Source: Dactylosporangium fulvum (GTDB lineage: Bacteria > Actinomycetota > Actinomycetes > Mycobacteriales > Micromonosporaceae). Taken from it: 64,000 bases of DNA. The stretch covers positions 6,410,501-6,474,500 of the forward strand of contig NZ_CP073720.1 of assembly GCF_025137375.1 (NCBI RefSeq). Reading direction: 5' to 3'. Shown one piece after another: positions 49,573 through 57,480 of the stretch. Position 1 is the stretch's first letter. The number at the start of each line of letters is the position of its first letter. The translations under genes and the position numbers were made by a program. A model generated the notes under the pieces. That model worked only from the letters and a program-made list of their open reading frames with translations, had not been told where the DNA came from and did no database searches.

Positions 49573-50631
49573 ATGCGGACCCCCATGGGCGGCACGGTCG
49601 CCGACGGTTTTGAGCGTGTCGCTGACGCGTTTCGCGCGCAGCTCGACAGCGGCGCGGAGACCGGCGCCTCCGTTGCCGCCTATGTGGACGGCCGGCTGGT
49701 GGTCGACCTCTGGGGTGGCTGGGCCGACGCCGCACGGACCCGGCCGTGGGAGCCGGACACGCTGACCACCGTCTTCTCGACGAGCAAACCGATTGCCGCG
49801 ACGGCGGTGCTGACCAGGGTCGCCGGTGGCGCCATCGCGCTCGACGACCCCATCGTCCGGTACTGGAAAGCGTTCCCCCACCCGGCGACGACCGTCCGGC
49901 ACGCCCTCGCGCACCAGGCCGGGCTGCCCGCGGTCGCGGAGCCGCTCACCCCCGCCGAGGCGCTGGACTGGGAGCGGTTCACCGCCGCCATCGCCGCCAC
50001 GCCGCTCGAATGGGAGCCTGGCACCGCCGTCGGTGAGCACGCCCTCACCTACGGGAACATCCTCGGCGCCATCCTCCGCGGCAGCACGGGCGAGACGATC
50101 GGCGAGGTCGTGCGGTCCTTCGGCGTCGACGTCCACTTCGGACTGTCCGAGGTGGACCTCCGGCGGTGCGCCGAGGTTGAGCACGGCTCCCCCGACTGGC
50201 CCGAGCAGTCCGTCCACGGCCACGGCGACCTCTGGGCGCGAGCGCTCGGCAATCCGGCCGGGCTGCTCGACGTCGACGTGCTCAACGGCGCCGCGTGGCG
50301 CACCGGTGAGATGCCGGCGGTCAACGGCCACGCCACCGCCCGCGGCCTCGCCGCGCTCTACGCCAAGCTGCCTGAGCTGCTCCCGGCCGACCTGCTGGCC
50401 GAGGCGCTGGCCCCGCAGGTCGACGGCTACGACCTGCTGCTGGAGGAGGGCGCCGTGTGGACGCTGGGCTGGCGCCGCGACGGCACCTGGGTCGGCATGG
50501 GCGGCATCGGCGGCTCCTCGGCGGGCGGCGACGAGCGCACCGGATACTGGATGGCATACGTGACCAGGCGGCTCGCCGACCACGACCGCGGCAACGCGCT
50601 GTACGACGCCGTCGAGGCCTGCCTGGCCTGA
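49573..50631 (+). CDS. Serine hydrolase, class C beta-lactamase / EstB family
   Basis: A 352-residue cytoplasmic protein without signal peptide. The catalytic STSK is at residues 69-72 in TVFSTSKPIAATAVL; the tyrosine motif is YGN in ALTYGNILGAIL; AHQAGLPAV and the C-terminal GMGGIGGSSAGGDE (in place of KTG) are typical of esterases such as EstB and of lovastatin-esterase-like proteins. A cytoplasmic esterase or acyltransferase is more likely than beta-lactam hydrolysis. It converges with the SDR gene 7 nt away. Confidence 0.87.
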   Translation: MRTPMGGTVADGFERVADAFRAQLDSGAETGASVAAYVDGRLVVDLWGGWADAARTRPWEPDTLTTVFSTSKPIAATAVLTRVAGGAIALDDPIVRYWKAFPHPATTVRHALAHQAGLPAVAEPLTPAEALDWERFTAAIAATPLEWEPGTAVGEHALTYGNILGAILRGSTGETIGEVVRSFGVDVHFGLSEVDLRRCAEVEHGSPDWPEQSVHGHGDLWARALGNPAGLLDVDVLNGAAWRTGEMPAVNGHATARGLAALYAKLPELLPADLLAEALAPQVDGYDLLLEEGAVWTLGWRRDGTWVGMGGIGGSSAGGDERTGYWMAYVTRRLADHDRGNALYDAVEACLA

Positions 50632-50638
50632 ACCGGAC

Positions 50639-51370
50639 CTACATGCCGCCGGTCACCCGGATCGTCGTGCCGGTGGCGTACGACGAAGCGGGGCTGAGCA
50701 GCCACGCGACGGCCTCCGCGATCTCGTCCGGCGTGCCGAGACGCCCCAGCGGGATGCGCCCCACCACGTGCTCCGCCCGGTCCGGGTCGCCGGAGCGCAG
50801 ATGGATGTCGGTGTCGATGAAGCCGGGCGCGACACCGTTGACGCGGATGCCCTCGGCCGCCAACTCCCTGGCGAGGCCGATCGTCAGCGCGTCGAGCGCG
50901 GCCTTGCTGGCGGCGTAGTGGATGTACTCGCGGGGGCTGCCCAGCGTGGCGGCCCCCGACGAGACGTTGACGATGGCGCCGCCCTCGGTCATCGTACGGG
51001 CGGCCTGCCGAGCGCACAGAAACGCGCCGACGACGTTGACGTCGACGACCCGCCGCAGGTCCTCGGTCCGCAGGTCCGCCAGCCGGCTGAGCGGCGAGGT
51101 GATCCCGGCGTTGTTGACCAGCCCGGTGACCGGCCCGAGCTCGGCGGCCGCGGTGTCGAAGAGGGCGACGACGTCCTCCTCCACGGTGGTGTCGACGCGG
51201 ACGGCGACGGCCTGCCCGCCGCCGGAGCGGATGGCGCCGACAATGTCGTGCGCGGCCTCGGCCGCCCGCTGGTAGCCGACCGCGACGCGATGCCCGTCGT
51301 GTGCCAGCCGCAGACTGACGGCGGCCCCGATCCCGCGGCTTCCCCCGGTGACGACCGTGACGTTGTCCAT
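50639..51370 (-). CDS. Short-chain dehydrogenase/reductase
   Basis: A 243-residue classical SDR: cofactor loop GGSRGIG (9-15), NNAG (86-89), catalytic S137/S138 in NVSSG, Y152 and K156 in YAASK, and PGFIDTDIH. It is closest in style to glucose/3-ketoacyl-type reductases using NADP(H) (Arg after the first loop). Substrate unknown. It is 13 nt downstream of the GST gene on the same strand, so the two likely form an operon. Confidence 0.9.
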   Translation of the reverse strand: MDNVTVVTGGSRGIGAAVSLRLAHDGHRVAVGYQRAAEAAHDIVGAIRSGGGQAVAVRVDTTVEEDVVALFDTAAAELGPVTGLVNNAGITSPLSRLADLRTEDLRRVVDVNVVGAFLCARQAARTMTEGGAIVNVSSGAATLGSPREYIHYAASKAALDALTIGLARELAAEGIRVNGVAPGFIDTDIHLRSGDPDRAEHVVGRIPLGRLGTPDEIAEAVAWLLSPASSYATGTTIRVTGGM

Positions 51371-51383
51371 GGCGGGAGGGTAG

Positions 51384-52355
51384 TCAGTCGACCGGTGCGG
51401 CCGGCGGGGTGCCCTCGCCGAACGGGGAGCCGCCGAGCGCGGCGCGGTCGTGCGGGAGCTGCCAGTTGGACAGGTCCGGGCCCAGCGGCACGACGCCGGA
51501 CGGGTTGAGGTCCTTGTGCACCTCGTAATAGTGCCGCTTGATGTGGTCGAAGTTCACCGTGTCGCCGAAGCCCGGCGTCTGGAACAGGTCCCGGGCGTAG
51601 TCCCACAGGACCGGCATCTCGGTGAGCTTGCGCAGGTTGCACTTGAAGTGGCCGTGGTACACCGCGTCGAAGCGGACCAGGGTGGTGAACAGCCGGACGT
51701 CGGCCTCGGTGATCGCGTCTCCCACGAGGTACCGCCGGCTCGAAAGGCGCTCGGAGAGCCAATCGAGGCGGGAGAACAGGCGGCGGAACGCCTCGTCGTA
51801 GGCGTCCTGGCTGCCGGCGAAGCCACAGCGGTACACCCCGTTGTTGACGTCCTTGTAGACCACCTCGTTCACCGCGTCGATCTCCTCGCGCAGGTGCTCC
51901 GGGTAGAGCTGCGGGGCGCCCTGGCGGTGGTACCGCGTCCACTCCGTCGACAGGTCGAGCGTCAGCTGTGCGTAGTCGTTGGTCACGACCTGGCCGGTGG
52001 TCACCTCGACGACGGCGGGGACGGTGATGCCGCGCTCGTAGCCGGGGAAGCGGGCGAAGTACGCCTCCTGCAACCGCTCGATCTTGAGCACCGGGTCACG
52101 GCCGTCCGGGTCGAGGTCGAAGGTCCAGCTGCGCTGGTCGTGCGTCGGCCCGCAGACGCCCATCGACAGGACGTCCTCCAGGCCGAGCAGCCGCCGCACG
52201 ATGATCGCGCGGCTGGCCCACGGGCAGGCCCGGCTCACCACCAGCCGGTACCGCCCGGGCGCCACCGGATAGCCGTCCTGCCCGTCGGCGGTGATGCGGG
52301 TGGTGATGTACCGCGAGTCCCGCCGGTACTCGCCTGTCGCGCGATAGGAACCCAT
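51384..52355 (-). CDS. Xi-class glutathione/mycothiol S-transferase (S-conjugate hydroquinone reductase)
   Basis: A 323-residue protein of the Xi/omega-like class: thioredoxin-fold N-domain with catalytic C44 in SRACPWASRA, VPAVVEVTTGQVVTNDYAQL and a large helical C-domain (YLVGDAITEADVRLFTTLVR FDAVYHGHFKCNLRKL, GFGDTVNFDHIKRHYYEVHK DLNPSGVVPLGP). Family members reduce glutathionyl- or mycothiol-hydroquinones. In an actinobacterium the thiol would be mycothiol (inference). The SDR follows in the same operon. Confidence 0.92.
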   Translation of the reverse strand: MGSYRATGEYRRDSRYITTRITADGQDGYPVAPGRYRLVVSRACPWASRAIIVRRLLGLEDVLSMGVCGPTHDQRSWTFDLDPDGRDPVLKIERLQEAYFARFPGYERGITVPAVVEVTTGQVVTNDYAQLTLDLSTEWTRYHRQGAPQLYPEHLREEIDAVNEVVYKDVNNGVYRCGFAGSQDAYDEAFRRLFSRLDWLSERLSSRRYLVGDAITEADVRLFTTLVRFDAVYHGHFKCNLRKLTEMPVLWDYARDLFQTPGFGDTVNFDHIKRHYYEVHKDLNPSGVVPLGPDLSNWQLPHDRAALGGSPFGEGTPPAAPVD

Positions 52356-52372
52356 GTGCCCAATCTTGCCCG

Positions 52373-52483
52373 ATGGGCCCGCGCGCCGGCTCGGCGATCA
52401 TCTTCGAGGGGGTGTGCCCGGACCACGACGCCGCGAAGATGGCCGCCGCCGCCCGGGCCCAGCAAGCCCGAATGGCTGAATGA
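52373..52483 (+). CDS. Possible 36-residue small protein or gene remnant
   Basis: ATG-initiated frame with good third-position GC: MGPRAGSAIIFEGVCPDHDA then a helix AAKMAAAARAQQARMAE. There is no ribosome site. It reads like a protein C-terminus, so it could be the tail of a deleted gene; I cannot name it. Confidence 0.3.
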   Translation: MGPRAGSAIIFEGVCPDHDAAKMAAAARAQQARMAE

Positions 52484-52556
52484 GGTTTTCGTCCGATACG
52501 CCCGATTCATCCCGTCGTTTCGATTGCTGAACCCTTGAGAGGCACGGGAGGCATCG

Positions 52557-54221
52557 TTGAGGCGGTCCGCCGCGTACGCCGCCGCGGGGCTACTCGTGCC
52601 GTCCGCACTGCTCACCGGCAGTGTCCCGCGATCACTGCCGGCCCCGCCGGCGACACCGGCGCCACCCGCGGCCGCGGACCTGCCGGGCAGCGCGCTCCTG
52701 GTCCGCGACGCCGTGCTCCGGACGGAGCTCGTGAAAGAACACGGCACGGTCGTCGGCTACGACCCCGGCGCCGACGTCCTGGTCACCCAGGCGAAGGACT
52801 TCCGCGAGGTCACCGGGGTCGACGGGCGCGACGGCACGCGGCGGTGGCGGCGTGCGCTGAACACCGCCGGCTCATACGCGACGGTGCTCTGGTCGCAGCC
52901 GGACCTGTCCGCCGGGAGCGTCCTCGTCAACGGCTCCACCGCCGACGGCGGGGTCCTGTTCGCCCTGGCGACCGAGGACGGCGAGGTCCGCTGGCGCACC
53001 GGCCTCGCCCCGCGCACCGAGGCGACGGCGGCCGGCCCGGCGGTGCTCCTGACCATTCCCGGTGCGGCGCGGGCGCGGCTGACGGCGCTCAGCGCGGCGA
53101 CCGGCACCAGCATGTGGACCGTCACCCTGCCCGACGGCTGTGAGGTCGCCCGGGTCGCCGGGGACCGGACGACCGTCGCCGTCGAACTGCGCTGCGGCGA
53201 CCGGCTCACGCTCCAGGTCCGCGACGCGACCGACGGGCGGCTGCGGGCCGAGACCGTGCTGCAGCGGGTCGACCCCGTCGAGCCGCCGGGAGACGGGCCG
53301 GGGCTGCTCGTCCGCGACGGCGCGACGATCGTGCGGGACAGCCGCACGTTCCGGCTGTTCGGACCGGACGGGCGGCTCCTCGCCGACCGGCCGTCCGACG
53401 GCTGCACCGGCCTCTGCGACGTGCTTGTCGAGGAGGGCGTCGCGGTCGTCGCGCACTCCGGTCGCGCGGAGGACCCCGACGACGGCGCGGTCGAGGCGAT
53501 CGGCCTGGCCGACGGCACGGTCCGCTGGCGGGCCAAGATCCAGGCACGGTACCTGCTGCGCCGAGACGGTCAGCTGTTCGCCGTCGGCCCGGCGCCGAGG
53601 CCGGTGCCGTTCCTCGTCGTGCACCCGCTCGACGTCACCGGCGGCGCCCGGCCGGGACTCGCGACCGAACTGCCGGGCCCGGCGCTGCTCGCGACCTCCG
53701 CCGGCCGGCTGCTGATCGAGGCCGACGACCGCCTGGCCTGGCACCACCCGGTCACGCGGGCGGGTGGCCCGCCGGCGTTCCTCGGCGCGGCGGACTGGCC
53801 GGACGCCTGCGCGGCACTCACCGACACCGACCTGGCGACCCTGCGTGTCCCCACCGGCCGCGACGACCGGAGCGCCCGCGACGCCGGCACGACACGGGCC
53901 GACGTCACCGCGCCGGCCGGGCCCGCCCGTGCCGAGTGCCACTTCTCCGCGTCCCAGGGGCCGGCGGTCACCGTCTCGATCCTCTGGGCGGCCGACGACG
54001 ACCTCGGCGCCCGCCGGCGGTTCACCGCGATCACCGGCGACCGGCGGCCGGTGGACGTGCCGGGCGCCGACGCCGCCGTCCGGACCGAGCGGTCCGGCCG
54101 CGGCACGACGGTGACGACGATCGTCATGCGGATCGGCCGGCGGATCGTCTCGATCGAGACGACCGGCACGCCGGCTACCGCCCGGACGGTGGCCCGGCTG
54201 GTGGCGAGGGGCATCCGGTGA
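52557..54221 (+). CDS. Secreted PQQ-like beta-propeller protein
   Basis: A 554-residue protein with an N-terminal helix/signal (AAGLLVPSALLTGSVP) followed by blades of the type DVLVTQAKDFREVTGVDGRD GTRRWRRAL, GVLFALATEDGEVRWRTGLA and VEAIGLADGTVRWRAKI, repeating a W..DG pattern as in BamB/PQQ enzymes, but without the residues needed for PQQ catalysis as far as visible. The last ~130 residues (ADWPDACAALTDTDLATLR) are a separate domain with a cysteine pair. TTG start with GGGAGG 5 nt upstream. It overlaps the next gene as GTGA and is translationally coupled. Confidence 0.75.
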   Translation: MRRSAAYAAAGLLVPSALLTGSVPRSLPAPPATPAPPAAADLPGSALLVRDAVLRTELVKEHGTVVGYDPGADVLVTQAKDFREVTGVDGRDGTRRWRRALNTAGSYATVLWSQPDLSAGSVLVNGSTADGGVLFALATEDGEVRWRTGLAPRTEATAAGPAVLLTIPGAARARLTALSAATGTSMWTVTLPDGCEVARVAGDRTTVAVELRCGDRLTLQVRDATDGRLRAETVLQRVDPVEPPGDGPGLLVRDGATIVRDSRTFRLFGPDGRLLADRPSDGCTGLCDVLVEEGVAVVAHSGRAEDPDDGAVEAIGLADGTVRWRAKIQARYLLRRDGQLFAVGPAPRPVPFLVVHPLDVTGGARPGLATELPGPALLATSAGRLLIEADDRLAWHHPVTRAGGPPAFLGAADWPDACAALTDTDLATLRVPTGRDDRSARDAGTTRADVTAPAGPARAECHFSASQGPAVTVSILWAADDDLGARRRFTAITGDRRPVDVPGADAAVRTERSGRGTTVTTIVMRIGRRIVSIETTGTPATARTVARLVARGIR

Positions 54222-54979
54222 CCGGCCGCCGGGCGACGGCCTGGGTCGGCGGTGCGGTCGCGGCCGCCGCCGCGATCACGGCCGGGCTCCTCGCCGCCGG
54301 CCACCGCGGCACCCCGGACACCCGGCACGGCTCGCTGCCCCGGCCCGGTGCCGCGGCGACGGCCGGACCGGCGCTCACCGCCGAGGCCATCGCCGACTAC
54401 AGCCCCGCGAGCGTCAACGGGTTCGCGCTGCACGACCCGCTCACCGGCGGCCCGGACGCCTCGGTGCTGCGCGCCGGCCCGCGGACCACCGCCGACTGGC
54501 CCGCGTTCCTGGACCGGGCCGGGGGCTCGGCGCGGGACCGGCTCACCGTCACACTGGTGTTCACCGGCAACGCCGAGCCGGCGGTGCGGGTCACCGGCGT
54601 CCGCGTCCGCCTGGAGCGGACCGCCGAGGTCCTGGCCGGCACCGCGATCGTCCCCGCCGCCGCGGATCCGGCCACGGTACGGGTGACGTGCGACCTCGAC
54701 GACACAACGCCGGCCCTCACCGACGACACCGGCGCCGACTACTTCGCGACGCGGCGCCTCGAACTGCGCCGCGGCGAGCGGAGCACCGTCACCGTCGGGT
54801 TCACGGCCCGCAGGGCGACGTACGCCTGGACGCTGCTGGTCGACCACGTCGACGGCGCGGGCACGGCCCGTACCGCCGAGATCCCCGGATTCCGGTTGAC
54901 CGGCAGCGCGCCGAAATACGCCGCCACCTATGTGGACAACGCGCCGGCGCGCGGGTTCAGCCTGTCTCGTCGTCGATGA
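54218..54979 (+). CDS. Exported protein of unknown function, partner of the beta-propeller protein
   Basis: A 253-residue protein with an N-terminal signal anchor (AWVGGAVAAAAAITAGLLAA) and a beta-rich domain. Strand-rich pieces VTLVFTGNAEPAVRVTGVRV RLERTAEVL and RSTVTVGFTARRATYAWTLL are separated by short loops. No family recognised. GTG overlaps the preceding stop, so both products are made together and probably act together at the cell surface. Its 3' end overlaps the convergent SMC-like gene by 23 nt. Confidence 0.65.
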   Translation: MTGRRATAWVGGAVAAAAAITAGLLAAGHRGTPDTRHGSLPRPGAAATAGPALTAEAIADYSPASVNGFALHDPLTGGPDASVLRAGPRTTADWPAFLDRAGGSARDRLTVTLVFTGNAEPAVRVTGVRVRLERTAEVLAGTAIVPAAADPATVRVTCDLDDTTPALTDDTGADYFATRRLELRRGERSTVTVGFTARRATYAWTLLVDHVDGAGTARTAEIPGFRLTGSAPKYAATYVDNAPARGFSLSRRR

Positions 54980-56870
54980 GGCCGTAGGGCGGCTGGTCGG
55001 GCCGGCGGGTGAACCGGACGATGACGTCGTCGGCCGCGGTCGGTGGCGGGGCGTTGTCGGCGACGACGATCTGCGCGCCGACGCCACGGCCGGCCAGCCA
55101 CTCCTCCAGGTGCCGGTAGATCCGCTCGATCGTGGCGCTGTCGGCGAGGTCACCGGCGACGCCGAGGTTCTTCTGCGGGCTGTCGAGCAGCAGGAAGCCG
55201 GGGTGCGAGGAGCGGCTCTCCCAGGCGATCTCGAAGAGCGCGAGCTGCCAGGCGAGGGCGATGAGGGTGCGGCCGCCGGAGGACGCCGCGGTGTAGGGCT
55301 CGCCGCGCATGTACGGCGTCAGATCCTCGGCGAGGTAGGCGTCGGCGAGCTTCGGGTACCGCCACGCGTGGAGGATCTGCCGGTAACGCTCCCCCACCCG
55401 GCGCACCACGGCGGACCGGTGCGCCCGGCGGGCCTGCGCGCCGGCGGCGGCGAGCTCCTCGCGGTGCGCGGCGATCTGGTCCATCTGCTGCAGGATGCCG
55501 GCGGCTCGCCGTTCCAGGCTCTGGATGAGCCGTAACCCGCCGGTCGCCCGCTGGAGGGTCGCGGCGGCCTCCTCGCGGCGGCGGGCCAGGGCGTCGCGCT
55601 GCGCGAGGTAGGGCGTGACCGCATGGGCCGTCGCCGCGTCGACCTCCGCGGCGGCGCGCGCCTCGGCCTCCTGGGCGCGCTCGGCCGCGATCCGCAATCC
55701 GGGCGTCTCCTGCTCCAGCTCCTCGAGGTAGCGGGTGAGCTCGGCGAGCCGGGTGCGGGCCGAGCGCAGCTCACCGGAGACGTCGATCTCGCCGCCGGGC
55801 CCGACCGGGAGCCGGCAGGCGGGGCAGGTCTCCTCGTCGCCGGCGAGCGGGGTCAGGCACGACGGGCAGGCCGAAGCGCGCACGGGCTCGAACAGCCGGT
55901 CGGCCTCGGCGAGCATCGTCCACTTGCTCACGTCGTCGGCGTAGCTGCCGCGCAGCGCGACCATCCGCTGCAGCTGCGTCTCGCGGTCGCGCAGGTCGGC
56001 GGCGGTCCGCCGGGCCTCCCGCGCCGCCGTCCGGTGCCGCTCGCGCAGTTCCTCGGCAAACGTGGTGTCGGCGCGGGTCTGCGCGTCGAGTGCGGCCAGC
56101 GCCTGGGCGCACGCGGCGAGCTCGTCCTTCGCGGTGCGGTGCAGGGCCTCCAGGTCGGCGCGGCCGCCGACGTGCTGCTCGTCGACGAGCTGCTCGGCGG
56201 CCCGGTACGCGGTGCGGGCCCCGGCCAGCTCCGCCTCGAGCGTGCGGATGCGGCGGCCGATCTCGACCGAGTGGTCGTCATGGACGTCGAAGACGACGTC
56301 GACGACCTGCCGGAGCTTGAGATGCTTCATCGGCACGCTCTCGAACAGCAGGTCCTTGTCGTCGAGGCGCTCGTTGGGCAGGAAACACAGCCACATGAGG
56401 TCGCGGAAGCTCAGCGGGTCCTCGGTCTCCTGCGACAGCCGAACGCCCTGCAGCTTGCAGTGCGACAGCAGCATGCTGGACAGGCTCTCCGGGTCGCCGG
56501 CGGGGCGCAGCGGCCGGCGCACGGGCGGGGTGGCGCCGGGCTCGTCGAGGCGCCCGGCGCGCACGTAGGCGTACATCGACGGCTCGCCGACGGTGCGCTC
56601 GATGAGGTACGGCGAGCCGGACAGCTCCACCTCGAGCGTCGCGGCCCGCACCTTCGGCATGATCTCGGGGTGGCGGGGATGGTCGCTCGCGCCGAGGCAG
56701 TAGTCGACGAACTCCAGGATCGTGGTCTTGCCGGTGCTGAACGCGCCGGCGAGCACCGACAGCGGGCGGGGCGAGTCGTCGGGGGACCGGAAGTCGACGT
56801 CGTAGGTCCGGTCGCCGCTGTGGAGGCGCAGTCGCCTGAGCCGGATGCCGTGTGCCCGCGAGCCGATCAT
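54957..56870 (-). CDS. SMC-like ATPase of an ABC-3C conflict system
   Basis: A 637-residue coiled-coil ATPase. Walker A GAFSTGKT (42-49); a long coiled coil (about 200-500) broken by a zinc-hook-like centre CPSCLTPLAGDEETCPAC (C335, C338, C349, C352); signature region SSGGRTLIALAWQLAL; Walker B FLLLDSPQKNLG (D563 with the following Ser/Pro instead of DE). The missing catalytic Glu suggests slow or atypical hydrolysis. The gene is third in a compact operon with a nuclease-CTD protein and a small middle component, the composition of ABC-three-component systems. ATG 56870 overlaps the middle-component stop (ATGA). Confidence 0.82.
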   Translation of the reverse strand: MIGSRAHGIRLRRLRLHSGDRTYDVDFRSPDDSPRPLSVLAGAFSTGKTTILEFVDYCLGASDHPRHPEIMPKVRAATLEVELSGSPYLIERTVGEPSMYAYVRAGRLDEPGATPPVRRPLRPAGDPESLSSMLLSHCKLQGVRLSQETEDPLSFRDLMWLCFLPNERLDDKDLLFESVPMKHLKLRQVVDVVFDVHDDHSVEIGRRIRTLEAELAGARTAYRAAEQLVDEQHVGGRADLEALHRTAKDELAACAQALAALDAQTRADTTFAEELRERHRTAAREARRTAADLRDRETQLQRMVALRGSYADDVSKWTMLAEADRLFEPVRASACPSCLTPLAGDEETCPACRLPVGPGGEIDVSGELRSARTRLAELTRYLEELEQETPGLRIAAERAQEAEARAAAEVDAATAHAVTPYLAQRDALARRREEAAATLQRATGGLRLIQSLERRAAGILQQMDQIAAHREELAAAGAQARRAHRSAVVRRVGERYRQILHAWRYPKLADAYLAEDLTPYMRGEPYTAASSGGRTLIALAWQLALFEIAWESRSSHPGFLLLDSPQKNLGVAGDLADSATIERIYRHLEEWLAGRGVGAQIVVADNAPPPTAADDVIVRFTRRPDQPPYGLIDDETG

Positions 56871-57367
56871 GTCAGGTCCCTCAGGACGGGAGAAGGAGCC
56901 GGAAGGAGCCACTGCCGCAAGCCCTCACGAAGCTTACGCCCGCTCATCCGCCGCAGCCGGCGGATGACGATGCGCGCCGCTGTGATGTATGAGTGAGCAT
57001 ACATTGCGGTGAATCGGTCGGCCACGGCCGCGCCCTCCGTGGTCAGCCGGTAGGTCACCCGCCCGGTGGCCGCCGCCCGGACCAGCCCGCGCCCGACGAG
57101 CGCCGCCACGTCGCGGCCGAGGTGCAGCTGCGCGGTGGCGTACCGCTGGGCGGGGCTGGCGTAGGCGACGTTGCGGTCGTCGAAGCCCGCCAGCCGCAGC
57201 GGCGTGCGGTCGGGGTCGTCGTCCGCACGCGCCAGCAGCAGCGGGTGCTCCGCCAGGAAGTCGTAGATGCCGAGACGTTCGGCGTCGAGGGGCTCTTTCA
57301 CGGTCGCGAGCAGCAGGAGCAGGCGCGCCTGCCGGAAGACCGAAACATCGTCCGGGGCGATGCTCAT
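56867..57367 (-). CDS. ABC-3C middle component (winged-helix-like adaptor)
   Basis: A 166-residue all-helical protein: VFRQARLLLLLATVKEPLDA ERLGIYDFLAEHPLLL, RLAGFDDRNVAYASPAQRYA TAQLHLGRDVAALVGRGLVR and TYRLTTEGAAVADRFTAMYA HSYITAARIVIRRLRRM. The order, with a winged-helix-like core (LGRDVAALVGRGLVR and TYRLTTEGAAV) and a C-terminal helix pair, matches middle components of ABC-3C systems, which bridge the effector and the SMC-like ATPase. GGAGGGCGC directly precedes ATG 57367. It overlaps the ATPase gene (ATGA) and the mini-ORF upstream (ATGA). Confidence 0.72.
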   Translation of the reverse strand: MSIAPDDVSVFRQARLLLLLATVKEPLDAERLGIYDFLAEHPLLLARADDDPDRTPLRLAGFDDRNVAYASPAQRYATAQLHLGRDVAALVGRGLVRAAATGRVTYRLTTEGAAVADRFTAMYAHSYITAARIVIRRLRRMSGRKLREGLRQWLLPAPSPVLRDLT

Positions 57368-57480
57368 GCGCCCTCCGCTCCGCTCCGGCCGCCTGAGCTC
57401 CACCCTGAGCCCATGTGAGCGGCCCCTCCGCTACGCTCCGGACCGCTCATGCGCCCTCCGCTCCGCTCCGGACCGCTCAT
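57364..57480 (-). CDS. 38-residue repeat-built bridging ORF between ABC-3C genes
   Basis: It starts inside the stop of the nuclease-CTD gene (ATGA) and ends inside the start of the middle-component gene (GCATGA), so a ribosome can pass through all three frames. It encodes MSGPERSGGRMSGPERSGGA and a Gly/Ser-rich tail. At DNA level the segment carries tandem copies of a ~30-nt unit (GGAGCGGAGGGCGCATGAGC and close variants), each with its own ribosome site and ATG. It may be only a translational relay rather than a functional peptide. Confidence 0.4.
   Translation of the reverse strand: MSGPERSGGRMSGPERSGGAAHMGSGWSSGGRSGAEGA
57364..57480 (-). repeat. Tandem duplication of a ribosome-site/start-codon module
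   Basis: On the minus strand GGTCCGGAGCGGAGCGGA and GGTCCGGAGCGTAGCGGA are followed by GGGCGCATGAGC or GGGGCCGCTCACATG, and a third version GGCCGGAGCGGAGCGGAG precedes GGCGCATGAGC of the middle-component gene. The copies are 30-50 nt apart. The number could vary between strains and tune expression. Confidence 0.55.
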
